From JBFISM01 sp041608535 (lineage in GTDB: Bacteria > Actinomycetota > Acidimicrobiia > Spongiisociales > UBA5794), in contig JBFISM010000121.1 of the NCBI GenBank assembly GCA_041608535.1, positions 1-11,420 on the forward strand: DNA of 11,420 bases, given 5' to 3'. The position numbers and the translations under genes were made by a program. Below the pieces are notes generated by a model, which was not told where the DNA came from, searched no databases, and saw only the letters and a program-made list of their open reading frames with translations. Below are positions 1-6,153 of this stretch, in pieces; position 1 is the first letter of the stretch, and every line of letters starts with the position of its first letter.

Positions 1-1
1 A

Positions 2-151
2 GGTGGCAGCGATGACCCCGACAACCTCACCACCTTGTGCTGGTTCCACCACCACGTCGTTGTCCACCAACGCGGCTACCAGATCGACCCCCACTCGCCA
101 CCCGGCAGACGCCGCTTCACCCCACCCACCCGAGCACCACCCCCCACCTGA
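2..151 (+). CDS. HNH endonuclease, C-terminal end (partial)
   Basis: The reading frame is open from the left edge and stops at TGA 149-151, giving 49 residues. It begins GGSDDPDNLTTLC and continues WFHHHVVVHQRGY. This matches the last part of an HNH nuclease domain, in which an 'NL..LC..HH..VH..G' stretch carries the final metal-binding histidine. The remainder is a basic, proline-rich tail. In actinobacteria this kind of HNH end usually belongs to DUF222-HNH proteins, which are common, often multicopy, and of uncertain role (13E12-repeat-like). The N-terminal part lies outside the window, so the DUF222 assignment is inference, while the HNH end is seen directly. A hairpin follows the stop codon closely. 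Confidence 0.75.
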   Translation, partial: GGSDDPDNLTTLCWFHHHVVVHQRGYQIDPHSPPGRRRFTPPTRAPPPT

Positions 152-154
152 CCC

Positions 155-201
155 CCAGCCGGCTCCGAAACCACCGGTTGCGTAACGCCGCAGCCGGCTG
201 G
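155..201 (+). terminator. Candidate hairpin terminator after the HNH gene
   Basis: CCAGCCGGCT at 155-164 pairs perfectly with AGCCGGCTGG at 192-201, giving a 10-bp stem with a 27-nt loop, starting 4 nt after the HNH stop. There is no T-run, which is usual for hairpin terminators in high-GC actinobacteria. The AGCCGGCT core is itself palindromic, so the two copies could instead be an operator-like direct repeat. They lie just upstream of the -10 box of the next gene, so a regulatory role there is an alternative. Confidence 0.4.
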
Positions 202-213
202 CCGACACCTGCC

Positions 214-219
214 TACTCT
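214..219 (+). promoter_or_regulatory. Putative -10 box (TACTCT) for a leaderless gnd transcript
   Basis: TACTCT fits the TANNNT -10 form and ends 7 nt before the ATG at 227. No Shine-Dalgarno sequence precedes that ATG. This spacing would place the transcription start at or next to the A of the ATG, as in leaderless actinobacterial mRNAs. No convincing -35 element was found. Three other starts in the window show the same arrangement, which supports the call. Confidence 0.4.
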
Positions 220-226
220 CCCAAGC

Positions 227-1135
227 ATGCAGCTGGGAATGATCGGCCTCGGAAAGATGGGGGCCAACATGACGCAACGTCTTGTCGCAGCCGGGCACGA
301 CGTCGTGGGCTTCGATCTCAACCAGGAGTCGATCGACGCTGTCGTGACCAAGGGAGCTCGAGGAGCCGCAGACCTCGCCGATCTCGTGACCAAGCTCGAC
401 CCACCTCGGGTGGTGTGGATGATGGTGCCGCACGGGAAACCTGTGGATGCAACCATCGAGAGCCTGCGGCCTCTGCTCGACGACGGTGACATCCTCGTCG
501 ATGGGGGCAACTCGTACTACAAGGAGACGTTGCGCCGCAGCGAGGAGTGCGCCGCCGCCGGCCACAGCCTCGTCGATTGCGGAACCAGCGGCGGTGTCTG
601 GGGGCTCACCGAGGGTTACTCGATGATGATCGGCGGCGACGAGGAGATCGTTGGGCGGCTCCGTCCGATCTTCGAGGCGTTGGCGCCGGCGCCTGACGCG
701 GGTTGGGGCCGGGTGGGCCCATCGGGTGCCGGCCACTACGTGAAGATGATCCACAACGGCATCGAGTACGGGCTGATGCAGGCCTACGCCGAAGGGTTCG
801 CCATCCTCCACGCCAAAGAAGATTTCGGCTTCGATTTGAGACAAGTCGCCGAGATCTGGCAGCACGGCAGCGTCATCCGGTCCTGGCTCCTCGAACTCAC
901 GAGCAACGCCCTCGAACAGAATCCCGGGCTCGACGGGATCGCTCCCTACGTACCGGATTCGGGCGAGGGACGGTGGACCGTGTTCGAGTCGATTGATCTC
1001 AACGTGGCCGCGCCGATCATCGGATTGTCACTTCTCCGCAGGATCGGCTCACGCGACGAGTTCGAGTACTCGGACCGACTGCTGGCGGCCATGCGCAATC
1101 AGTTCGGCGGCCACGTCTTCAAGACCATCGAGTGA
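227..1135 (+). CDS. gnd: 6-phosphogluconate dehydrogenase, short (decarboxylating) form
   Basis: Cytosolic enzyme converting 6-phosphogluconate to ribulose 5-phosphate and CO2 with reduction of a nicotinamide cofactor. The 302-residue protein opens with a Rossmann motif (GLGKMG, residues 7-12). The substrate loop GTSGG is at 119-123. The catalytic helix HYVKMIHNGIEYG holds Lys173, Asn177 and Glu180. Its length matches the short YqeC/GndA-like class, not the ~470-residue enzyme with a duplicated C-terminal domain. Asp30 ends the second beta strand (VVGFD), where NADP-dependent forms usually carry residues for the 2'-phosphate, so NAD+ preference is likely (inference). ATG 227 is chosen because the Rossmann strand begins immediately after it; no ribosome site precedes it. 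The stop overlaps the zwf start by 4 bp, indicating a gnd-zwf operon. Confidence 0.93.
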   Translation: MQLGMIGLGKMGANMTQRLVAAGHDVVGFDLNQESIDAVVTKGARGAADLADLVTKLDPPRVVWMMVPHGKPVDATIESLRPLLDDGDILVDGGNSYYKETLRRSEECAAAGHSLVDCGTSGGVWGLTEGYSMMIGGDEEIVGRLRPIFEALAPAPDAGWGRVGPSGAGHYVKMIHNGIEYGLMQAYAEGFAILHAKEDFGFDLRQVAEIWQHGSVIRSWLLELTSNALEQNPGLDGIAPYVPDSGEGRWTVFESIDLNVAAPIIGLSLLRRIGSRDEFEYSDRLLAAMRNQFGGHVFKTIE

Positions 1136-2589
1136 CCGCCACGATGTCCACCACACAACCCCATCTGTTCGTCATATTCGGTGGCACCGGTGACCTCACG
1201 AAGCGCAAGCTGCTCCCCTCGCTCTACCGCATCACCATGGAGAACGGCGTCGGTGAGGACCTGAACATCCTCGGCGTCTCCCGCACCGATCATGGAGATG
1301 ACGAGTATCGGGGCTGGGCACGGGACGCACTTGTCGCTGCCGGGGTGGACGCCGCCGCAGCGACCGAGTGGGTGCAACGCATGTTCTACACCAGGGTGGC
1401 GGCCGATGAGGGCGATCTGGCGGCGGTTCGGGACGAGATCGAGACGATCGAGCAGAAACGCGGATTGCCCGGCAACCGTGCCCTCTACCTGGCGCTCCCG
1501 CCGCCCTCCTTCCCCGACACGATCTCCATGCTCGGCGAAGCGGGACTCAACACCTCGCCCGGGTGGACCCGGTTGGTGATCGAGAAGCCGTTTGGGAGCG
1601 ATTTCGAGACCGCCGAGCAGCTCAACGCAGTGGTCCACGACCATTTCACCGAAGATCAGATCTATCGAATCGACCACTACCTGGGTAAGGAGACGGTCCA
1701 GAACGTCCTGGCCTTTCGCTTCTCCAACTTGTTGTTCGAATCGGCGTGGAGCCGGGACCGCATCCACAAAGTGGAGATCACGGTGGCGGAGGAGATCGGC
1801 ATCGAAGGGCGCAGCGGCTACTACGAGCGAGCCGGCGTGATGCGCGACATGGTGCAGAACCATCTCACCCAACTCCTGACCCTGGTGGCGATGGAGGCAC
1901 CTCATTCGTTCAACGCCGATGCGATCCGCACCGAGAAGGTCCAAGCGCTGCAAGCGGTGACCGTCGACCCCGATCACGTGGTCTTCGGGCAGTACACGGA
2001 AGGCGTCGTCGACGGCGAGGAGATCCCCGGCTATCTCGACGAGGAAGGCGTGGCTGTGGACTCGACCACCGCGACGTTCGTTGCGCTGCGCCTGGCGGTG
2101 AATTCGTGGCGGTGGCAAGGCGTGCCGTTCTACCTGCGCACCGGGAAGCGGATGCCGCGCAAGACCACGCAGATCGTCGTCACGTTCCAGCGACCACCCG
2201 TCTGCCTGTTTCACGGCGTCGAGGACGAATGCGAGATGCACAGCAACGTCCTGATCCTCACGCTTCAACCAGACGAAGGTTTCGAGCTGCGGTTCGACGT
2301 CAAGGCGCCCGGCGAGCCACTGCATCTCGTGGCGAAACCACTGCACTTCGACTACGAGGAAGCGTTCGAGTCGATTCCCGACGCCTACCAGACCTTGCTC
2401 TACGACGTGATCAGCGGTGACCAAACGCTCTTCGTGCGCTCCGACGAGGTCGAGACATCGTGGCAGCTGTGGGACGAGCTGATCGACATGCCGGCCACGG
2501 TGCATGCCTATGCGGCCGGGACCTGGGGCCCGGAACAGACCGACATCGCCCTCGGTCGACCGGGCGAATCGTGGACGCTCAGCGACTGA
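1132..2589 (+). CDS. zwf: Glucose-6-phosphate 1-dehydrogenase
   Basis: Oxidises glucose 6-phosphate to 6-phosphogluconolactone, the entry step of the oxidative pentose phosphate pathway; cytosolic. The protein has 485 residues, the usual family length. Visible motifs are the nucleotide-binding FGGTGDLTKRKLLPS (residues 16-30), EKPFG (151-155), the active-site RIDHYLGKE (179-187) and VQNH with the catalytic-type His244. GGT at 17-19 and Arg51 match the Leuconostoc-type enzyme, which can use NADP+ or NAD+, so cofactor choice is open. The GTG start at 1132 gives a 4-bp GTGA overlap with gnd and suggests translational coupling. ATG 1144, four codons later, is a good alternative; neither has a clear Shine-Dalgarno sequence. 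The partner gene opcA, common beside actinobacterial zwf, is absent, and pgl is not in the window. Confidence 0.95.
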   Translation: MTATMSTTQPHLFVIFGGTGDLTKRKLLPSLYRITMENGVGEDLNILGVSRTDHGDDEYRGWARDALVAAGVDAAAATEWVQRMFYTRVAADEGDLAAVRDEIETIEQKRGLPGNRALYLALPPPSFPDTISMLGEAGLNTSPGWTRLVIEKPFGSDFETAEQLNAVVHDHFTEDQIYRIDHYLGKETVQNVLAFRFSNLLFESAWSRDRIHKVEITVAEEIGIEGRSGYYERAGVMRDMVQNHLTQLLTLVAMEAPHSFNADAIRTEKVQALQAVTVDPDHVVFGQYTEGVVDGEEIPGYLDEEGVAVDSTTATFVALRLAVNSWRWQGVPFYLRTGKRMPRKTTQIVVTFQRPPVCLFHGVEDECEMHSNVLILTLQPDEGFELRFDVKAPGEPLHLVAKPLHFDYEEAFESIPDAYQTLLYDVISGDQTLFVRSDEVETSWQLWDELIDMPATVHAYAAGTWGPEQTDIALGRPGESWTLSD

Positions 2590-2615
2590 CCGGATCGAGC
2601 CTCGGCGTCACGACA

Positions 2616-2640
2616 GAACCGATCTTGACGAGATCTCGTA
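2616..2640 (+). promoter_or_regulatory. Candidate ECF-sigma promoter (GAACC-N16-CGTA)
   Basis: GAACC at 2616-2620 and CGTA at 2637-2640 are separated by exactly 16 nt. This matches the ECF-family layout of an 'AAC' -35 and a 'CGT' -10. The expected transcription start is a few bases downstream, nearly at the sigma-factor ATG (2652). Its position directly before an ECF sigma gene fits autoregulation, which is typical of such genes. The spacer holds a perfect 5-5-5 inverted repeat, GATCT (2621-2625) TGACG AGATC (2631-2635). Motif and spacing are seen; promoter function is inferred. Confidence 0.5.
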
Positions 2641-2651
2641 TATCAGTTGAG

Positions 2652-3221
2652 ATGGGTGCCGGCCCCCTATTCGTAGAGGAACGCTTGACCGCCGATCACG
2701 ATGTCGTGCGTCGATTCATGGCAGGAGACCAGGGAGCGGTGCGCGAGCTCTACCGTGAGTTCGCCCGCCCCATGTTCGCAGTGGCATTCAACACGCTGCG
2801 CAACCCCGGCCTCGCCGAAGAAGCCGTGCAGCAAGCTTTCCTGCAGGCGTGGCGCGCCGCAGCCAGCTTCGACCCACGTCGGTCCATCGCACCCTGGCTG
2901 TACACGATCACCCGGAGAGTGGCAATCGACATCTATCGCAGAGAGCGTCGCCACGCCAACCACGACGGTCTCGAGCACGATGTTGCAGAGCTGCCACCGG
3001 GATTCGAAACAGCGTGGACGGTGTGGGAGGTGCGCAAAGCCCTCGATGAGATGCCGAGCGATGAGCGTGCGGTGCTAGAGGCGACCCACTTCCTCGGGTT
3101 GACCCACGATCAGGCTGCGGAGCGTCTCGGAGTTCCGGTGGGCACCATCAAGTCGCGATCCCATCGTGCGCACCGTCGGATGGCGAGCTTGCTCGCCCAT
3201 CTGGAGGAGGCGTGGCTGTGA
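2652..3221 (+). CDS. ECF (sigma-70 family) RNA polymerase sigma factor
   Basis: Directs RNA polymerase to a small regulon, presumably when released by the anti-sigma factor encoded next. The protein has 189 residues, a normal ECF size. Region 2 covers about residues 24-100, with the core-binding/-10 segment NPGLAEEAVQQAFLQAW, then DPRRSIAPWLYTITRRVAID and a basic RRERR end. Region 4 covers about 130-185 and holds the helix-turn-helix LTHDQAAERLGVPVGTIKSR. There is no C-terminal SnoaL-like extension. The frame is open much further upstream into zwf, but ATG 2652 gives a normal N-terminus and lies just after a candidate ECF promoter. The gene sits 62 bp after zwf, so read-through from the gnd-zwf operon is possible. 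The last codons overlap the anti-sigma GTG by 4 bp and contain its ribosome site. The linked anti-sigma type suggests relation to the SigK/RskA groups, but the exact ECF group was not determined. Confidence 0.92.
   Translation: MGAGPLFVEERLTADHDVVRRFMAGDQGAVRELYREFARPMFAVAFNTLRNPGLAEEAVQQAFLQAWRAAASFDPRRSIAPWLYTITRRVAIDIYRRERRHANHDGLEHDVAELPPGFETAWTVWEVRKALDEMPSDERAVLEATHFLGLTHDQAAERLGVPVGTIKSRSHRAHRRMASLLAHLEEAWL
3205..3210 (+). promoter_or_regulatory. Shine-Dalgarno AGGAGG that decides the anti-sigma start
   Basis: AGGAGG lies within a longer GGAGGAGG run inside the sigma-factor coding end, 7 nt before GTG 3218. That spacing favours GTG 3218 over the in-frame GTG 3212, which would lie only 1 nt from this motif. 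It is one of the strongest ribosome sites in the window. Confidence 0.7.
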
Positions 3222-3925
3222 ACTGCGGCGACTTCCAGGGACGGCTGCTGGCCGGCGAGGACAGCAGCGAGCTGCAAGCCCATCTGCGCAGCTGTGCCAG
3301 CTGTCGCGAGGTGGCACCGACCCTTGCTGCAGGCTCGGAGTTGCTACGCGGGGAAGCGCTGTGGCTCGAGCCCGGCACCGACCTGGAGCAGCGAATCATC
3401 GACATGCTGGTGAGCGACGGCGCTGCCGGTTCCGATGAAGCGATTCCAGTCCGCGAGGCCCCGCTGCCCCCGACCCTGCGAGCGGTGGGCGACCCGGTTC
3501 CCACGGGGCCCCTCATCCGTCGCCGTCCCAACGTGTGGGCGCTCCTCACAGTTGCTGCCGTCGCCGTTGTGGCGCTCGTGGTGGTGGCGAACGTGCGCGG
3601 CGAGCCCGATTGGGAGGTCGAGGTGGCGGCGGGCCCGGCCGCACCCGAAGCTTCAGCCATCGCATCGGGATGGAACACGCCGGCAGGGACTCGAATCCGG
3701 CTCGACATGTCCAACTTGGGTCCGGCGCCAGAAGGATTCTTGTACGAACTGTGGCTCAGCGAGGGCCCGATTCACATTTCTGGCGGCACGTTCTCCGACA
3801 CGACCGATGTGGAGCTGTTGGTGGGAGTGGCCCGGCGCGACTATCCACGAATCTGGGTCACCCTCGAACCGATCGATGAGAACGAGTCTCCATCGACTGA
3901 GGTGGTCCTCGATACCGGTTCCTGA
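3218..3925 (+). CDS. Membrane anti-sigma factor with zinc-finger N-terminus (RskA-like C-terminal domain)
   Basis: Predicted to hold the upstream ECF sigma factor inactive at the membrane. The protein has 235 residues. The N-terminus carries a ZAS/zf-HC2 zinc motif: Cys3, then HLRSCASC with His22, Cys26 and Cys29. A proline-rich linker leads to one membrane segment (VWALLTVAAVAVVALVVV, about 106-124), preceded by RRR, so the zinc domain is cytoplasmic and the C-terminal ~110 residues are outside. That outer domain has the RskA/anti-sigma-K pattern: YELWLSEG, GGTF, then IWVTLEPIDENESPSTEVVL near the end. Start GTG 3218 overlaps the sigma stop by 4 bp (GTGA) and has a consensus ribosome site. 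By analogy, release would be by regulated proteolysis; the signal is unknown. It converges with the dehalogenase gene, with only 3 bp between the two stop codons. Confidence 0.88.
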   Translation: MNCGDFQGRLLAGEDSSELQAHLRSCASCREVAPTLAAGSELLRGEALWLEPGTDLEQRIIDMLVSDGAAGSDEAIPVREAPLPPTLRAVGDPVPTGPLIRRRPNVWALLTVAAVAVVALVVVANVRGEPDWEVEVAAGPAAPEASAIASGWNTPAGTRIRLDMSNLGPAPEGFLYELWLSEGPIHISGGTFSDTTDVELLVGVARRDYPRIWVTLEPIDENESPSTEVVLDTGS

Positions 3926-3928
3926 CAT

Positions 3929-4789
3929 TCAACCGGTGCTTGCGGGGAGCCAGGCGCTGATGGCCTCGGCGATGTCTTCGGCAGAGTCCTCCTGAACGAA
4001 GTGACTCCCGCGCACCGACACCTCGGTCTGGTTGGGGAACGTGCGGCAGAAGTCGGCCTGCACAGGCGACAGAAAGCCGGGGGCGACGTTGATGAACAAC
4101 TTGGGCACGGTGCACTCCTGCAACCACGCGCCATACGCGGCGACGATCTCGGCCACGTCGGCCGGTTCACCGTCGAGCGGGATCTCACGGGGCCAGTTGA
4201 GCATCGGTCTGCGGCTTTCGCCGGGCTCGCGGAAGGGGGCCCGGTAGACGTCCATGACAACGTCGGGAACGGGGTCCAGCAGCGAAGCAGGGAGGATGCG
4301 CTCCACGAAGACGTTCTTCTCCAGCACCAACTCCTCACCCGCCTCCGAGCGCATACCCTCGAAGATGCGTCGTGACGCTTCCGGCCATTCCGCCCAGCCC
4401 ATCGGTCGCACGATCGCCTCCATGTACACGATGCCCCTCACAGCACCGCGGTGGCGGTTGGCCCAATCGAAACCGAGCCCCGATCCCCAATCGTGGGTCA
4501 CGAGAACGACTCCGTCGTCCACACCCAACTGTTCGAGCAGGGCATCGAGATAGCGCCGGTGTTCGACGAACCGGTAACTTCCCGGACCCGAATCCGGCAG
4601 CTTGTCCGAGTCGCCCATACCGATCAGATCCGGGGCAACGCAGCGAGCCGATGAGCTGAGCTGCGGCAGGATGTTGCGCCACAGATACGACGACGTCGGG
4701 TTGCCGTGCAGGAAGACGATGGGCTCCCCGGTACCCTCATCGACATAGGCCATCGTCCGGCCGAGGACGGTTGCGGTCTTCTTCTCCAT
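3929..4789 (-). CDS. dhaA: Haloalkane dehalogenase, HLD-II (DhaA/LinB) type
   Basis: Cytosolic alpha/beta-hydrolase that replaces a halogen on an alkyl carbon with hydroxyl, releasing halide and a proton. The protein has 286 residues, close to DhaA/LinB length. All expected active-site residues are visible: HGNPTS with halide-binding Asn30, THDWGSGLGF with nucleophile Asp100 and halide-binding Trp101, VYMEAI with acid Glu124, and GSHFVQED with base His263. A Glu after strand 6, rather than an Asp after strand 7, marks subfamily HLD-II. The frame is open 79 codons further upstream, but ATG 4789 is preceded by GGAGAG (4798-4793) at good spacing and begins right before the fold, so it is the start. 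No signal peptide is visible. It appears monocistronic: upstream is the terminator of the ABC operon, downstream the convergent anti-sigma gene. Substrate range cannot be read from sequence; a related alpha/beta-hydrolase activity is the main alternative. Confidence 0.87.
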   Translation of the reverse strand: MEKKTATVLGRTMAYVDEGTGEPIVFLHGNPTSSYLWRNILPQLSSSARCVAPDLIGMGDSDKLPDSGPGSYRFVEHRRYLDALLEQLGVDDGVVLVTHDWGSGLGFDWANRHRGAVRGIVYMEAIVRPMGWAEWPEASRRIFEGMRSEAGEELVLEKNVFVERILPASLLDPVPDVVMDVYRAPFREPGESRRPMLNWPREIPLDGEPADVAEIVAAYGAWLQECTVPKLFINVAPGFLSPVQADFCRTFPNQTEVSVRGSHFVQEDSAEDIAEAISAWLPASTG

Positions 4790-4922
4790 CGTCTCTCCGG
4801 ATCCAGCGCAAACCTGCCCGTCGGCGGCACCATACGCAAGCGATCTTCCAGGAGCCACCAGTACTCTCTCGACATCCAGGGTCATCCACCGGTCGACATG
4901 GGTCGCTCGCAGGCGGCACTTC

Positions 4923-4972
4923 GCCCGGTGCGGCTGCCGGACTCTCCACGGTACGGGGCAGCCGCACCGGGC
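4923..4972 (-). terminator. Perfect 16-bp hairpin, probable terminator of the ABC exporter operon
   Basis: GCCCGGTGCGGCTGCC (4923-4938) is the exact reverse complement of GGCAGCCGCACCGGGC (4957-4972), with an 18-nt loop. The hairpin begins 17 nt past the stop codon of the last ABC permease on the minus strand. No T-run follows, which is common for actinobacterial terminators. It separates the exporter operon from the dehalogenase gene, whose start is about 130 bp further on. The rest of the 4790-4922 gap holds only the dehalogenase ribosome site; no clear promoter was recognised. Confidence 0.75.
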
Positions 4973-4989
4973 ATCATGTCGATCACCTG

Positions 4990-6153
4990 CTACGCAGATC
5001 TCACCAGCGAGGCCCGGAAACGCCACGAGGCAGCGGCTATCAGCACGATGGCGAACACGCCGAGTGCGGCCAGCTCGGGGAGGATGTCGGCCATCGACCC
5101 GTCACGACGCACCAGCTCGGCGAAACCGTCGAGAGCCCATGCGTGCGGCGTCACGTGAGCGATTGTGCGCATCGTGTCGCTGAACAGCTCAACGGGCAGC
5201 ATCGACCCACCGAGAGCGCCGATCCCGATCCCCGCAACGACCCCGAGCCCTCCGGCCTGCTGGTCGTTGTCGGCTATCGCTCCAACGAGCATCGCAGCTC
5301 CGGTCGACACTGCAGCAAACAGCACCACGATGGCTGCGGCTCCGGCAGGGTCGCCCCAGTTCACCCCGAAGATGACGAGCGTGGTGAAGATGATGTAGAG
5401 CCCCTGAAAGAGCACCACCGCAAAGCGACCGAGCGCTTCGCCAACCACGATGGTCCGCACCGGCGTCGCCGTCGACAGCATCCGGCGGGAGACGCCGTAA
5501 TTCCGGGTCTGGATCAGCGCCGACGCCCCCACGAGTCCGGTGAGGAACATGAAGAGGATCATCTGACTCGACGCCCCGAGATCGAACTCACCCAGCGTGT
5601 CGGGGAAGAGCGCTTCTCCAACCGCAGTCACCGTCACGTCGATGGGCGAGACCGTTTCGCCGACGGCTCCGGCGAGCTGTTCCGCCGTGTCCGCCGATGC
5701 GCCGTTGGCGACCGCAAAGCGCACGGCTCGAATGACTTCGGACTGCTCGGCGATCGCTGCGGCGATCGTGTTGCGCAGCTCGAGACCGGTGTTGTCAGCA
5801 CGGGTGACATACCCGACCGTCACGTTGTCACCGGCGGCCAGCTGGGCGTCGTAGCCGGCGGGGATCACGACGCCGGCGGTGAGATTCCCCCGCTCGACGT
5901 CGCCGACAACGGCGGCGACATCCGGGTAACGCTCCACCTCGATGCCGTCGCTCTCCGTGATCGCCGTCACGAGTGCTGCGGCCCGAGGCCCCTCGGTCTC
6001 GACGACGACGCCCACCTGCGGCTCGTCCGAGCCGCCGAACAGCGATCCGATGATGAGGATGATGCCGAGCGGCAGGATGAGCACGAAGAAGATGTTGGAG
6101 CGGTCGCGGAACAGCCGGACCAGGTTCACCCAGGCGATGCTCAGCGCCTTCAT
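4990..6153 (-). CDS. ABC-2 type transporter permease (second permease of the operon)
   Basis: Membrane subunit of an ABC exporter. The 387-residue protein has the ABC2_membrane_3 layout. One N-terminal membrane helix (about 21-40) is followed by a large outside domain (about 41-190). Five more helices lie near 196-215, 236-262, 270-294, 300-320 and 360-378. The short cytoplasmic stretch QTRNYGVSRRMLSTATPVR after helix 2 is the typical coupling region of this family. The protein is a paralogue of the preceding permease (compare NWGDPAG here with DWGDPVG there), so the two probably form a heterodimer. ATG 6153 overlaps the upstream stop by 4 bp (ATGA), indicating translational coupling; the longer upstream open frame is rejected. 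Substrate is unknown: drugs, lipids or peptides are all possible. Confidence 0.88.
   Translation of the reverse strand: MKALSIAWVNLVRLFRDRSNIFFVLILPLGIILIIGSLFGGSDEPQVGVVVETEGPRAAALVTAITESDGIEVERYPDVAAVVGDVERGNLTAGVVIPAGYDAQLAAGDNVTVGYVTRADNTGLELRNTIAAAIAEQSEVIRAVRFAVANGASADTAEQLAGAVGETVSPIDVTVTAVGEALFPDTLGEFDLGASSQMILFMFLTGLVGASALIQTRNYGVSRRMLSTATPVRTIVVGEALGRFAVVLFQGLYIIFTTLVIFGVNWGDPAGAAAIVVLFAAVSTGAAMLVGAIADNDQQAGGLGVVAGIGIGALGGSMLPVELFSDTMRTIAHVTPHAWALDGFAELVRRDGSMADILPELAALGVFAIVLIAAASWRFRASLVRSA

Noticed and set aside
1099..2505. Minus-strand open frame (468 codons) opposite zwf
   Set aside because: zwf is unmistakable on the plus strand. The antisense frame is a codon-bias shadow rich in Val, His, Arg and Leu.
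2625..2643. TTGACG and GTATAT as a housekeeping -35/-10 pair
   Set aside because: They are only about 7 nt apart, far from the ~17-nt spacing needed. The ECF-type GAACC-N16-CGTA reading fits better.
2460..2651. Upstream extension of the sigma-factor frame into zwf
   Set aside because: The extra residues look like an out-of-frame reading of zwf, and ATG 2652 gives a normal ECF length.
4790..5026. 79-codon N-terminal extension of the dehalogenase
   Set aside because: It would run through the terminator hairpin and into the ABC permease gene, has no similarity to the fold, and a good ribosome site precedes ATG 4789.
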